A DNA stretch of 64,000 nt from Globisporangium splendens. Its lineage: Eukaryota; Oomycota; Peronosporomycetes; Pythiales; Pythiaceae. Every line of letters begins with the position of its first letter. Position 1 is the stretch's first letter. Under the pieces are notes generated by a model. It was not told the DNA's origin. It worked only from the letters and a program-made list of their open reading frames with translations, and ran no database searches. Below are positions 19,863-30,347 of this stretch, piece after piece. The translations under genes and the position numbers were made by a program. The DNA is taken from NCBI GenBank assembly GCA_006386115.1, contig VFIW01000008.1, positions 620,001 to 684,000 on the forward strand, read 5' to 3'.

Positions 19863-20561
19863 ATGCAGAACCCGCCACCAGCACAGCAGCCAGCGGCCGC
19901 GGCGCCGCAAGGTTACCCTCCGCAACAACAGCCACCTCAGCAAGGTTACCCGCCGCAACAACAACCTGGTCAACACCCCCCTCAGCAAGGTTACCCGCCG
20001 CAACAGCATCCGCCGCAACAAGGTTACCCGCCGCAACAACAACCTGGCTACCCTCCTCAGCAACCTGGAGCGTATCCGCCACAGCAATATCCGCCTCAGC
20101 AACCAGGAGCGTACCCTCCACAACAGCCAGGCGCATATCCTCCTCAACAGCCAGGAGCGTACCCTCACCAATATCCGCCACAACAACCGCACCCTCCTGC
20201 TGGATACCCTCAGCAACACGCGTACCCTCCAGCTCCGCATGCGCATTACCCGCCTCCAGCAGGCTACCCAGCTCCAGTGCAACCGGGTTACGCGTATGCG
20301 CAGCCTGCGCCGGTCGCGTACGCGCAGCCGATGTACGTGGCGCAACCTGGCGTCGTGGGGTACCACGGCCACGGCAAGATGAAGTTCAAGCACGGCAAGT
20401 TCAAGCACAAGGGGTTCAAGCACGGCAAGCACATGCGCTACGGCTACGCGCAGCCAGCGTACCCCGTGCACGGCGCCGTCGTGTACGGGCACCAGCCGCA
20501 CTACGGCCACCGCCGCCACTACAAGCAGAAGCACAAGGGTTTCTTCGGCCGATTCAAGTAA
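19863..20561 (+). CDS. GYPPQ-repeat protein 3 (divergent)
   Basis: Single exon, 232 aa, start [20 protein letters not shown]. It is the longest copy. Repeats are less regular: [16 protein letters not shown] and [17 protein letters not shown]. The hinge [15 protein letters not shown] is conserved. The tail has [16 protein letters not shown], then a Tyr/His-rich stretch and a final KGFFGRFK. Synonymous differences and the different 5' region show it is older than the pair of genes 1 and 2. It could act with them as mixed low-complexity polymers, but that is only inference. Confidence 0.8.
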   Translation: MQNPPPAQQPAAAAPQGYPPQQQPPQQGYPPQQQPGQHPPQQGYPPQQHPPQQGYPPQQQPGYPPQQPGAYPPQQYPPQQPGAYPPQQPGAYPPQQPGAYPHQYPPQQPHPPAGYPQQHAYPPAPHAHYPPPAGYPAPVQPGYAYAQPAPVAYAQPMYVAQPGVVGYHGHGKMKFKHGKFKHKGFKHGKHMRYGYAQPAYPVHGAVVYGHQPHYGHRRHYKQKHKGFFGRFK

Positions 20562-20717
20562 ACGGGTAAGTATTACGCTTTAGGTTAAAGGTGACTGTGT
20601 GTTGTAGCTAGACGATAGCGTTTTTGCGTATTGCAAATAGAGACACATGCGCTTTTTTATATTTGTTTTCAATTACATGCAAGCATGATATGCATGCTTG
20701 GGTTCAACATACAGCTT

Positions 20718-21862
20718 TTAAATGTGCACAGGTGGACGGTTGGCGAGCTTCTTGCCCTGGACAAAGTACCACGGCAGCACGACTTCGTTGTTTCCGTCGC
20801 CCTTGGACTTCTTCATGGGTGTCCAGTCGCGGCCAAAGTGGTTCCCGGGCTGATCCATTGCCACGACGTCGTGCAGATCCCAGTGCAGCAGCGACAGGAT
20901 GCCATCTCGCGGGTGGTCCTCGACGTACTTGATGGCGTGCGTGCTGCCCAGAGGCGACTCAGAAGCCGCACCACCGCACAGATCGGCCCAGAACTGGCTG
21001 CCCGTGGCTGAGAGCGCGTCAATGGTCTTAAGCACCTTGATGTTGCTGCCATAGTCGAGGAAGTAGAGTAGCCCTTCGAGGCACCAGAACGTCGGCTGGT
21101 TCGGATTGAAACCACACGCGACGAGCGCTGCATCCCACGCATCATTGGTCAGGTCAGCGGCAATGTGATGCACCTTGTGCGCAATCGGATGCGCCGACAT
21201 CTCACGCAGGATGCGCTGCTTGCGCTCGAGGATCTCGTTCGACACGTCGAGTTCAAACACGTTGCAGCCTTCCAGTGCGTCCAGCCGATACGCGCGTGCA
21301 TCCATGCCCGCTGCAAGGACCACGACTTGTTTCGTCGCCTTGTTACGGTGCGCGAGCGCTTCGTCCAAGTACCGCGTGCGGATCGCCATCAGATTCATGG
21401 CGTCGTCCTGGTTTGCACCCCACTTGTTGGCTGCGAGCGCCATGAGCTGCACCGCCGCGTCACCAGCAAGGGCTTCGGCAAAGCGATCTTCAATGATGCG
21501 GTCATCACGAGCGCTCTCGGCAGCACGCAAGTACGCGCTCGTGAGCCCCGAGTACTGCACGAATGCACCCGAGCCAAGCTTCTCCAGGTCTCCATGGCTT
21601 TCCGGATCCGTTGCTTGTAACAACAAACAAGAAAGGAACAACATCAACATGGACAAGTTGTCAGCAAACAGTTGACGCAATTGGCAAACTTGTCAAAGAG
21701 CATACAGGCACATGACGCACCGAAAGAGTCTGCGTCGGAGGTTGCGCCGCTCTTGCTGGGGTCGGAGGCTTCGTTGTCGCACGGATCGAAGCCTCTGGTC
21801 TTGTTCGGGTAGTTCCTGTGCGGCTGCGAGGAGGCGCTGGTCGTTGGAGCTCTTGTCGTCAT
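20718..21862 (-). CDS. S-adenosylmethionine-dependent methyltransferase, TIGR00027/LCM family
   Basis: Two exons, 21721-21862 and 20718-21613, joined in phase 1; 345 aa. After an 47-residue polar lead, the body begins SGAFVQYSGLTSAYLRAAES and contains IEDRFAEALAGDAA, the SAM-binding glycine block VVVLAAGMDARAYRLDALEG with the following acidic strand FELDVSNEILERKQRIL, DLTNDAWDAALVACGF, and WCLEGLLYFLDY. These mark the leucine-carboxyl-methyltransferase-like TIGR00027 group, seen in actinobacteria and oomycetes. The substrate is unknown. A damaged paralog with the same intron position lies upstream. Confidence 0.88.
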
Positions 21863-22139
21863 TTTGAAGAATGAGGAGCTACACCGGACAACAATTGCAG
21901 CAAGTTGCAAAGCTGCACAAGTGCACCCAAGAAGGCACCCAACTGTGCGTCCTCACGTAATTACGCGAGGCATGCAAGCCGTAAACAAACAGCCTTTCAT
22001 GATTGTGACAAGCGCACACACCTCAAGCAAGTAAACAAACCGTTGCAATTTGTTGCCGCACAAACAACAATCACATTGTTCCATGCATTGCATGCTTTTC
22101 TCGCCGACAAGAAACGTAGCTCACCATCATCCAGAACAC

Positions 22140-22868
22140 TCACATGCATCCAACATAATCGTAATTACGCGCTGGGTTTCGCACCCGTAACCATAAACAA
22201 TGGCACCACTTGACCCGTCTTCTTCCTGCGCGTGGGCTCCCAGATGCGTCCGATGTGCTCGCTGCTTTCGCTCGGCGACGCGGCTGCATTTTGAACAACA
22301 CGCGCTTCTTGCGGTCGAGCATCGTTTGGGACACGTCGAACTCCCACACGACGCAGTCTGCGAGCGAGTCGAGGCGGAATGCGCACGCATCCATGCCCGA
22401 TGCGAGGATCACGACCTGGTGGATCGCGGGACTCCTGTTCGTGAGCGCGTCGTCCAAGTACCGCGTGCGCAGCGTCAGGAACGACACGGGGTCCCGAGTG
22501 TCCCACTTCTTCTCCACAAACGCCATGAGCTGCGCGCCGGCGTGACCAGCGAGCGTCTCTGCAAAAAATGGTCCTCGATGGTGCGATCTGGGCGATGCGT
22601 CTCAACGGCGCGCATGTGTGCCGTGATTAGCCCCGTGTACTGCGCAAACGTGCGCTCGTCAATGTCTTTCAGGTCCGGGTCGCCTTGACGACAAGCCGCT
22701 GTAGCCATACGCGAGAAGACAGACAACAGGGGTCAGCTGTGACATCATACAGAGGTTTGGGAGTGCAGAGAGGCAATGCAGCATACCAAAGAAATCGGAG
22801 GCTGTGCGATGCGCAGTCTCGCCTTGCTGCTCAAGGGTTTGCATTGCACTCGACGTGTTCACCGACAT
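22140..22868 (-). pseudogene. Broken methyltransferase paralog
   Basis: Exon 1 is 22787-22868 (MSVNTSSAMQTLEQQ). The intron is in the same place and phase as in the intact neighbour. Exon 2 runs 22140-22698. The frame QYTGLITAHMRAVE..IEDHF is then lost at a run of six T at about 22565-22570. One extra T would restore AETLAGHAGAQLMAF, which continues in the next frame (VVILASGMDACAFRLD, FDVSQTMLDRKKRVL). After that the sequence turns into a non-homologous basic stretch and ends, so the C-terminal half of the enzyme is missing. The frameshift could be a homopolymer error, but the truncation supports a true pseudogene. Confidence 0.8.
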
Positions 22869-24008
22869 GCCGCTGCTACTGACCGTCTCCGACGACCTCT
22901 CCTACGGTTTCTGCGTAGGTATCGGAAGCAATCAGAATGGATCGTCGATTCGATAGCGCTTCAGATCGCCCATTGCACATGATCTTCTAACTGTCACCGC
23001 ACGTTATTGCTGCCACCAGAAATGCGCCGTTTAACTGTCCGATCCGTCATTCTCCTCGTCCCAAGCCATCGCGCATACGTAAACGACCAGCAGTGTTTGT
23101 CTTGTTTAGCCACGAAGCAGCAGTGCTGATCATCGTCTGCATTCGCGTCATCGCTCGTCATCAAGTTCAGGATCGGTGCACCCAAGCATGTGTTCAAGGA
23201 TGTGGCACTGCACACCAATCGCCCCATCGTGTCATCGCTCCGTTCTGTTCCGCGCCAGCGTCTGGCGTCTCGCTCGCTCGCCATGTAAGATACCGGCACA
23301 TACAGAAGGCTGCACACTAGATGCACTGATCGCCCACACGAAGCCATTGGGCGGCACCGCGGTGCGCAGCAGCATCCACTATGCTGCCTCCATGTTCAAC
23401 GAATATGGCCACTTGGATGCGTGACGTTATTCCAGATGGATCCCAACGTTGGACTTTGTGTGAAGGTTGCACGAACGTAGCCTGCAGCATCGCATATTTC
23501 AGCCAACCAGCTATTGTTAGCCAGTAAATACGGTACTCTGATTGGCTGGTTAAAGACACAGAAATGACGCTGTTGTTTCTTTTTTGGGTTCAGAGTGATG
23601 GTCGTTCTGCATCTCCTCTGTGACGTGTGCCAGTTGGAGAAGCAGATCCCGAGCAGCTCATCTCAAAGTCCATTCTTCCGTGCTGCTGCCAGCCAGCCAG
23701 CAGCGCCGCACTATTGCTTCGAATCATCATCCACGCGCTTGATACCGTCAACGAATCTCTGGACCCGGCTCTGCTCCTGCTGTTCTTCTTCCGCTCCTCT
23801 TCGCTGCTGAGTTGGGTGCAAGCACCTCTCGGCGCTGAAGAAGTTCATTTGCGTTCTTTCTCGGCTTCCTCCAGCTTCCTTCGGCATTGGCTCACTCGAT
23901 CACTGTTCGCATTGCGCATTATCCGATAAGCACCGCTGCTGCTATCAATATACGCACGACACGCACTTAGATTCATTTCTGAAGATTTGCCAGTAATCGC
24001 CTGAGAAG
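22869..24008. other. Intergenic, 1.1 kb
   Basis: No gene recognised. It contains a partial inverted CCAAT pair (about 23500-23548). A short frame at 23598 (70 codons) lies in the likely 5' leader of the glycosyltransferase gene and is probably not a gene. Confidence 0.5.
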
Positions 24009-25793
24009 ATGCAGGATCGATTGCATGTATACCCAAGTGCTGGCACGCTGCTGTGGATCTGGGCTGTCGGTGTCGTCGCGCAAGTCGTTGTTCAAGTGCT
24101 CTGGTGGATGCTGGTGCGTGACGCCAAGCAATCGAAGAAGCACGACAGCGTCGTTGACTCCAATACACTCGAGAAACCAACGTCTTGGAAGCAGCTCATT
24201 ATCAACAAGCATTCCGAGACCCGAGTGATTCCATTTCTCAAGTCATGGGTGGCATCAAGTGAGGCGAGACAGCCTTCACACTCATTTCTGTGGCGCAAGT
24301 TTACGAACCGATCGCTGATGCTCACGACGGCCGTGGCACTGGTCCACGTATCCGCGGGTACGATCCTATTGTACGCTCGCACGGGGGCGCTCGTGGAGCA
24401 GCAGTATGAGTGGTACTCGCTGAAAGCCACTGGTGAGCGGTTGTACAAGGAGAACACACCGTTGCCAAGTGCGATCCTCTCGACGTGCCGATTTCGCAAC
24501 GTGACCAAAGCGCCGCGTGGGATGCTCACCTTGGATGCAGCAGCAGAAACTACCCACAAGCCACGAACTGTTGTGTATGTGGTGCCATACAACACGGAAG
24601 GACTCATGGAGCTCTCGGTGAGCCAAGTGCAGTCTGTTAAAGATGAGTCGTCCAGCAGCAGCAATTTGCGTGCCGCAGAAGGCAACCAGTCCATCGTTGC
24701 GTACGAGAAGGCGAGACCCGTGGACGGACTCACGATGTTCCCGTACTTTTGGCACAGCATCCTTGGCTCGCACTTTGATGGCAACATCACATTGTCTCCG
24801 TGGTCGCGCACGGTTGATGCGTTGAACTTGGAGTACCGCATCGTGCGCACTCAAGACCAACTGGCGTCCTTGCCCAGCGGCAGCAACGTATTTGTCATCG
24901 TTCAGTGGATGCCAAGCGTCCTGCAGCTGCTCGACTCCGGCGTGTTGCCGAAAGACGCGAATGTCGGGTTCACGGCGCTTTCACGGGAAGACTGCAACAA
25001 TGTCGATGTGCGCAGGTACATCAACCACAAGCAGCTCAAGTTCGGGCTGTTACCCTATGGCGATTGCTCGTTGGTCGATGGCGAGCGATTCTCCGTGATC
25101 CCTCTCGGTCCGAGTTTTGAGCACGGGTTCCCCATCAATACTCACGATACGGCAATCCCATCGGTGGTGAATCGAAAGTACCTGCTGAATCTCATGGTGA
25201 GCTGGACAGTCGAGAAGCCGACGCGTATCCAAGCAATGATGTCGGCTTTGGAGGTCTGCAACGGTGATACCAGCCATCACAGATGCATAATCGAGCACAA
25301 CGACTTGATGTTCAAGGCGCTGCAGCAAGTCGATGCGCGCGTGGGCACAAACCTCCGGTGGATGTTGTCGTCGGCACCGAACGCGTACGTCGAGACCTTG
25401 AAGCAATCGATGTTCACGCTGTGTCCCCACGGCAAGAACCCCGAGCAATACCGGATCTGGGAGGCGCTTGCAGCCGGATCCATTCCGATCATTGAGGAGT
25501 TCCCACAGCAGTCACTCCCAGGCACTTTCTACCATCCATCGTACCCGACGACATGGAAATGCGTTCCAGAAGACATCCACGGCGTGCTCAAGCAGCTGAA
25601 TGCGCCCGTGCTCTTCGTCCGGGACTGGCAGCGCGACTTGCCGCGTATTATCGCGTCGTACGTCTCACGGGAGAATGGGATGAACGAACTGGTAGCGCTG
25701 CAGCAACGCGCCAAGCAGTGGTACCTGCGTCTGGGCAACCACTTGCAAGCCGATTTTATCCACAAGTCGCTGCTGCACTTCAAAGCAGCTTAG
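24009..25793 (+). CDS. Exostosin-like glycosyltransferase (RXYLT1/TMEM5-like)
   Basis: Single exon, 594 aa. Two N-terminal hydrophobic segments (about 14-36, LLWIWAVGVVAQVVVQVLWW, and about 100-122) suggest a membrane-anchored Golgi or ER enzyme. The C-terminal half is exostosin-like: LKQSMFTLCPHGKNPEQYRI with WEALAAGSIPIIEE, the nucleotide-sugar-binding region of GT47-like enzymes, in the version found in the xylosyltransferase TMEM5/RXYLT1. Putative N-glycosylation sites occur (NVT, NIT). The acceptor sugar in oomycetes is unknown, since the animal dystroglycan pathway is absent. The first ATG gives a sensible membrane start. Confidence 0.75.
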   Translation: MQDRLHVYPSAGTLLWIWAVGVVAQVVVQVLWWMLVRDAKQSKKHDSVVDSNTLEKPTSWKQLIINKHSETRVIPFLKSWVASSEARQPSHSFLWRKFTNRSLMLTTAVALVHVSAGTILLYARTGALVEQQYEWYSLKATGERLYKENTPLPSAILSTCRFRNVTKAPRGMLTLDAAAETTHKPRTVVYVVPYNTEGLMELSVSQVQSVKDESSSSSNLRAAEGNQSIVAYEKARPVDGLTMFPYFWHSILGSHFDGNITLSPWSRTVDALNLEYRIVRTQDQLASLPSGSNVFVIVQWMPSVLQLLDSGVLPKDANVGFTALSREDCNNVDVRRYINHKQLKFGLLPYGDCSLVDGERFSVIPLGPSFEHGFPINTHDTAIPSVVNRKYLLNLMVSWTVEKPTRIQAMMSALEVCNGDTSHHRCIIEHNDLMFKALQQVDARVGTNLRWMLSSAPNAYVETLKQSMFTLCPHGKNPEQYRIWEALAAGSIPIIEEFPQQSLPGTFYHPSYPTTWKCVPEDIHGVLKQLNAPVLFVRDWQRDLPRIIASYVSRENGMNELVALQQRAKQWYLRLGNHLQADFIHKSLLHFKAA

Positions 25794-26248
25794 ACGATGG
25801 CACAAGGCTGCTGTCGCACAGATCCAAGTTACTAGTTTACCGATGCAAGCGAATAGAGTGCAAAGTGAATGTAAAACCAAAGTCGAATCCAATATATTGA
25901 GCGCAACTTCCTTGTTGTTCATATAAGCAACCGCAATGCTCAAATGAACCCATTTCCAACTTTCCACTTTGCACAGTGTCACCAAATTAAAGAATCCGAG
26001 CCGTTTCGAGCCAAACTGTCCGCTCGCTTCGGCTCGGTTCCTCAACTGTGCGCTCCTATCGAACTTTGCAAAAGCCGAACTTAAGATGCACCGATCTGCC
26101 GTTTCGTACTTAATCGCGCGTCTCCGATTTGTGTGGGCATCGTGCATGGCGCTCGAAAGCGCATCAAAACAATAAAGACACGCAGACGGAGAGCAAAGCT
26201 CCCCTCTTCAGCAGCTCCGTGCGTTCCTCCCTGCCTCTCTGACCAGCT
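25794..26248. other. Intergenic, COQ6 promoter
   Basis: 455 bp. It contains CCGAGCCG (25996-26003) and its reverse complement CGGCTCGG (26030-26037), an 8-bp inverted repeat with a 26-bp spacer. No gene was seen. Confidence 0.5.
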
Positions 26249-27709
26249 ATGGCGCTTCGCTCGACCTCTGCTCTCGCGTCGCGCATACAGCGCACTGTGC
26301 TCACCTCCCAGCGCTGCGTGGTCGCGCGCTCCTTCTCTGCAGTGGCGCAATCCGACGAGACCGCGCACTACGATGTGCTCGTGGTCGGCGGCGGCATCGT
26401 CGGCTCGGCGCTCGCGTGCCAATTGAAGACCAACCCTGTGTTTAAGGGCAAGCGCGTGGCCGTGATTGAGACCGCGGACCCACCTGCGCCAGTCGGCGCT
26501 GTGGAGGAAGACTCGCCGGATCTCCGCGTGTTCACGATCACGCCGGCGTCGCAAGCGCTGTTTGAGAGCGCCAAGGTGTGGGACAAGATCGATGCGTCGC
26601 AGCGCATGACGTTCAAGGACATGCAGGTATGGGACGCCATGGGCGACGGCTTCATCCGCTTCGACGCTGCCAAAGCCGGCAAGCAGAACCTCGGCCACGT
26701 CGTCGAGCACAAGGTGCTTGTGCGCGCTCTCCACGACCGCATGAACGAGCTCGCGGAGAGCACCACGGACTCGGAGCCATTGAAGCTGTACTGCCCTGCG
26801 CAAGTGAAGCACTTCAAGCGCCCGAGCACGGTGTCGTCGATCTCGGAGATCGGCTTGGCTGATGGCACGCGCATCAAGGCTGACTTGGTGATCGCGGCTG
26901 ATGGCGGCAACTCGATCGTGCGCACGTTGTCTGCCTTGGGCACGTGGGGCTGGGAGTACGACCAGCAAGCTGTGGTCGCGACCGTCAAGACCGACTCGCC
27001 GAACCATACGGCGTGGCAGCGCTTCTTCCCAACGGGTCCGATCGCGTTGCTGCCAATGCGCGACGGCTACAGCTCGATCGTGTGGTCCACGACCGCTGAC
27101 GAAGCCAAGGAGCTCAAGGAATTATCGCCAGAAGACTTTGTTGCGCGCTTGAATGAGGCGCTTTCGGCGCCAGCGAGCAAGCCGACGCCACCAGAGTTCC
27201 CAGGTCTTCCAGTACTCACGGACCTCGTCAAGGGCGTGAACAGCGCCGTGAGCACGGTGCTGGCTGCCGCGGCGCTCACGGACCCATTCGTCGCGCCACC
27301 AAAGCCCATCGAGGTTGTCGGCCAACGAGTGTCGTTCCCATTGAAGATGAAGCATGCGACGTCGTACGTGAAGCCTGGCGTGGCGCTCATCGGTGACTCG
27401 GCGCACACGATCCACCCTCTGGCCGGTCAGGGCCTCAACTTGGGTCTCGCGGATGTCACCTCGCTCTCGAACCTGCTCGTGGACGGCGTTCAGAGCGGCG
27501 AGAACTTGGCCAGCGCGTACTTCTTGTCGCAATACGAGAACGACCGCAAGCGCGCCAACATCTCCATGGCGCTCGCCATGGACGGCTTCAAGCGCTTGTT
27601 CGGCCCAACCCCAGACGCCGTCGGCGTCGCGCGTAACGTCGGCATGGGCACGCTCAATGCCGTCGAGCCGCTCAAGAACCAGATCATGCGCTACGCCATG
27701 GGCTTGTAA
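26249..27709 (+). CDS. COQ6: Ubiquinone biosynthesis monooxygenase COQ6
   Basis: Single exon, 486 aa. FAD-dependent mitochondrial hydroxylase that adds the C5 oxygen in coenzyme Q synthesis. Residues 1-35 are an Arg/Ser-rich presequence. The FAD dinucleotide motif is VLVVGGGIVGSALACQL (GGGIVG at 47-52). The DG motif region is DLVIAADGGNSIVR. The second FAD motif is VALIGDSAHTIHPLAGQGLN followed by LGLADV. Length and motif order agree with COQ6. The electron-transfer partners (ferredoxin system) are not in this window. Codon usage is strongly GC-ended, as in highly expressed genes. Confidence 0.97.
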   Translation: MALRSTSALASRIQRTVLTSQRCVVARSFSAVAQSDETAHYDVLVVGGGIVGSALACQLKTNPVFKGKRVAVIETADPPAPVGAVEEDSPDLRVFTITPASQALFESAKVWDKIDASQRMTFKDMQVWDAMGDGFIRFDAAKAGKQNLGHVVEHKVLVRALHDRMNELAESTTDSEPLKLYCPAQVKHFKRPSTVSSISEIGLADGTRIKADLVIAADGGNSIVRTLSALGTWGWEYDQQAVVATVKTDSPNHTAWQRFFPTGPIALLPMRDGYSSIVWSTTADEAKELKELSPEDFVARLNEALSAPASKPTPPEFPGLPVLTDLVKGVNSAVSTVLAAAALTDPFVAPPKPIEVVGQRVSFPLKMKHATSYVKPGVALIGDSAHTIHPLAGQGLNLGLADVTSLSNLLVDGVQSGENLASAYFLSQYENDRKRANISMALAMDGFKRLFGPTPDAVGVARNVGMGTLNAVEPLKNQIMRYAMGL

Positions 27710-27809
27710 GTAGACAGGCAATCGTGCAGTATCCTCCCACGATCAGCCATTTAGCAGTCAGCATTCCATAAAGACAAATAAAAAGCTATAAAGACAACAC
27801 TTTCATTAG

Positions 27810-28495
27810 CTATGTTTCCAGCATGTAGCTGTTGACGTCAAAGATCGGGAGATCGCAAATGGGCGGCGTCGCGGCGTCCGCATGCGCATCAAACGCACTA
27901 ACTCCGTTATGATGGAGACTGTCGTCGTCGTTGTGCAGGAAGACCGAATGCGAGTCGAGCACCGTCGCGTACGCGTTCAATGGCGGTGTGGAGAGCAGGT
28001 TGAGCGCCTTGTAGACCACGATGGAGAAGAGGTACGTCACCACGAGCATCGACGGCATCGCGAGCGCCCAGTGCTTGGACGGGTAGTACGTGAACCCGTA
28101 CGCCTCGAGCGTCTCCTCGGGGAGATACGCCCACATCAGGAAAAGCACTATGGATATACACACACATACTGTTAGTCGGACGACAATGCTCATATAGCGC
28201 AGCACATAGAAGACAGCATGAGCTCACCGTAGAGCAGAGTGGACGCGAGCCATCCGGCAAAGCCGAAGAACTCCATCTGCATCGCCTGGAGCCGCTGTAG
28301 CTCTTTGAACGAGAGCGCCGGCGGCGCAGAGCTCATCGCCGACGCCGAGGACGCGGACATGGAGCGCGGGCGCACAACAGGGGATACCACAGGCGTTGGT
28401 TCTGCTGCATGCGCTTGCGCTTCTGGTGGCTCTTGCGCTGCAGCGTGCGCAGAAGACGACGACGTGCCGCTGGGTCGTGGCTTCTTCTGCTTCAT
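27810..28495 (-). CDS. PIGP: PIG-P, GPI-GlcNAc transferase subunit
   Basis: Subunit of the ER complex that makes the first intermediate of GPI anchors. Exons 28228-28495 and 27810-28147, joined in phase 1; 201 aa. The N-terminal 65 residues are Pro/Ala/Ser-rich and absent from most family members. The domain follows: FFGFAGWLASTLLY (membrane span 1), VLFLMWAYLPEETLEAYGFT, YYPSKHWALAMPSMLVVTYL (span 2), then ALNLLSTPPLNA. The tail (HNDDDSLHH..) is polar. The intron falls inside the first span, and frame and hydrophobicity are restored by splicing. Confidence 0.92.
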
Positions 28496-28933
28496 GTTGC
28501 GTGCTTGATCCTATATTTTTGACTTGATTTTACTATGAAATTTTGCAATGTATGAGGAAATTGACACGTGATTTCTCACTGAGCATTTTTCAGTAAGAGA
28601 AGCAGACAGACAACCAAAATGATGCAAAGCGCTGTTTGCTTGTGCTCTTCATGTTAGTTTTACTCATTAATTAAACTATAGAGATATACGCTACGCTTGT
28701 CATTGTCCTCGAACCCACAATGGATAAACGCTTTGCTCTCGCTTGTGATCTTTGCCATTTTCCCCTTGCAAATGAGACCACTGTACACCATTAAATATAA
28801 TACTCGTTCGTCTTGGTCATCACACACGTCCACACGAATCGCCAGAACACCTGCATTGACGCGACGCCATTCGCAAAATAATACCAACAAAATAATCAGC
28901 GGCTTCACTCTTGACATGCTCCACGGTGGTTTC
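28496..28933. other. Intergenic
   Basis: 438 bp, A/T-rich, between the PIG-P start and the 3' end of the next gene. Nothing else was seen. Confidence 0.5.
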
Positions 28934-30347
28934 TCAATACGACGCGCTAGGCGTCGGAGATGACGAGGGTGAAGCTTTTCCGCGCGAAGAGCACGAGACG
29001 ATCATGCACTCAGTGGCCGACGACACGTCCGTGGGCGACGACGACATCATGTCCGAGAGCGCGAAGCTGGACGGCGACACGAACGAGTCCTTGGCGTACG
29101 GGAGCTCGTTGTTCTCGTCCGAGTCGTCGTCTTCGTCGCCGAGGATGCAGTCCACCGCGTAGTCCACGTTCAACTACAATAAAATAACAGACAGACATAT
29201 GTGAGATACCATCACAAAGAAAACATTGGCTTTTACAGAAGAGCTGGAGCACAATCCCAACTCCAATAGCTCTACCGGCATGCGTAGCTCTTCCACACAC
29301 ACAGCAAGAACAAATTAACACACCTCTTCGTATCGACGGGTGTCGTACGCGTCCATCTCTTCCATGGCGAAGCGCACTTCGGCATCGACGAGCACGTTGC
29401 GCGACGTGTAGTAGTAGCTCTCGTCGTCCACCATGTCGTCGCTCTGCATCATCACATCGTCGTCCTCGTCGACCGCGAGGTCGTTGTTGTCATGACGTTG
29501 CTGGTCGAGGAGCATGGCTTCGTCCTCCTCGTCCATATCCAGCATCGCGACCTCGCCGAGTCCGTACTGGTACAGCATATCGTACTCGTTCGACTCCCAC
29601 CGCTCGCGGTTGACGCGGATGGTTTCCTTTTCTACGTGGCTAATGATGGACACCGAGTGGCCGGCATTCTCTAAGATGTCTAACCGCTCGTCGGGCTCCA
29701 AGTACCCGTGCTCCATGTACTCCTCGCGGCTCACACGACTATTTAACAATATGACAAACAACAAGAACAAAATATAGAAGGATCATGAGTCCACAAGCAC
29801 ACATTTGCATACCAGGCAGTGTAGGATTGTATAGAAATATCCCACGCACCATAAGCAGCGTTCGTTTTCGTACGAGTCCAGACGACGGCGCGTGCGGCGG
29901 CGCAGTGTTCCAGACATGCCAACCTACAAATACAAACAACAAAGAAAGAAATCAGTACATGGTCCTGCATATAATACGCGATAGCATCGTCAAATAATAC
30001 CGTACCGGCACGCCGTCGGACGACACCGTCGCCGTCCATGCGGACGGTTCAAACTCCAGGATCTCGGCGTCTTCAAAGCGCACGTGCTTCTTGGACTTCT
30101 TCGTATCTTGCGTCTCGCTCTGCACTTGCTCTTGGTTCGAGGCTTCCACAGACGGGAGAGACGAGAGATCGCATGCGACATTCTCCTTCTCACACCAACT
30201 CGCTTCATCATGAGGGACGTCGCTTCCTTCACCATGTTTCTCGGTCTTCGCGACGCTTGTGGTCAGCGTCTTGATGCTCCCGGCGACGTCCATTTCCACC
30301 GGCGATGCGGCAAACGCCATCGGAACCGGATCCACCGCCAGCGTCAT
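28934..30347 (-). CDS. Conserved-looking acidic protein with PP1-docking (RVxF-type) motif
   Basis: I do not recognise a named family. Exons 30006-30347, 29850-29923, 29324-29738 and 28934-29173; every join is in phase; 356 aa. Exon 1 ends with KKSKKHVRFEDAEILEFEPS: HVRF preceded by a basic run fits the RVxF groove-binding motif of protein phosphatase 1 partners. Next comes DGVPV-GMSGTLRRRTRRRLDSYE, a basic helix across the first splice, then SREEYMEHGYLEPDERLDILENAGHS and VNRERWESNEYD. The remainder is very acidic (DMDEEDEAM, DEDDD) and Ser-rich. The split small exons support a real gene. Phosphatase targeting is inference from the motif only. Confidence 0.7.

Noticed and set aside
22994..23347. 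117-codon minus-strand frame
   Set aside because: No ATG at its start and no features; part of a gene-poor gap.
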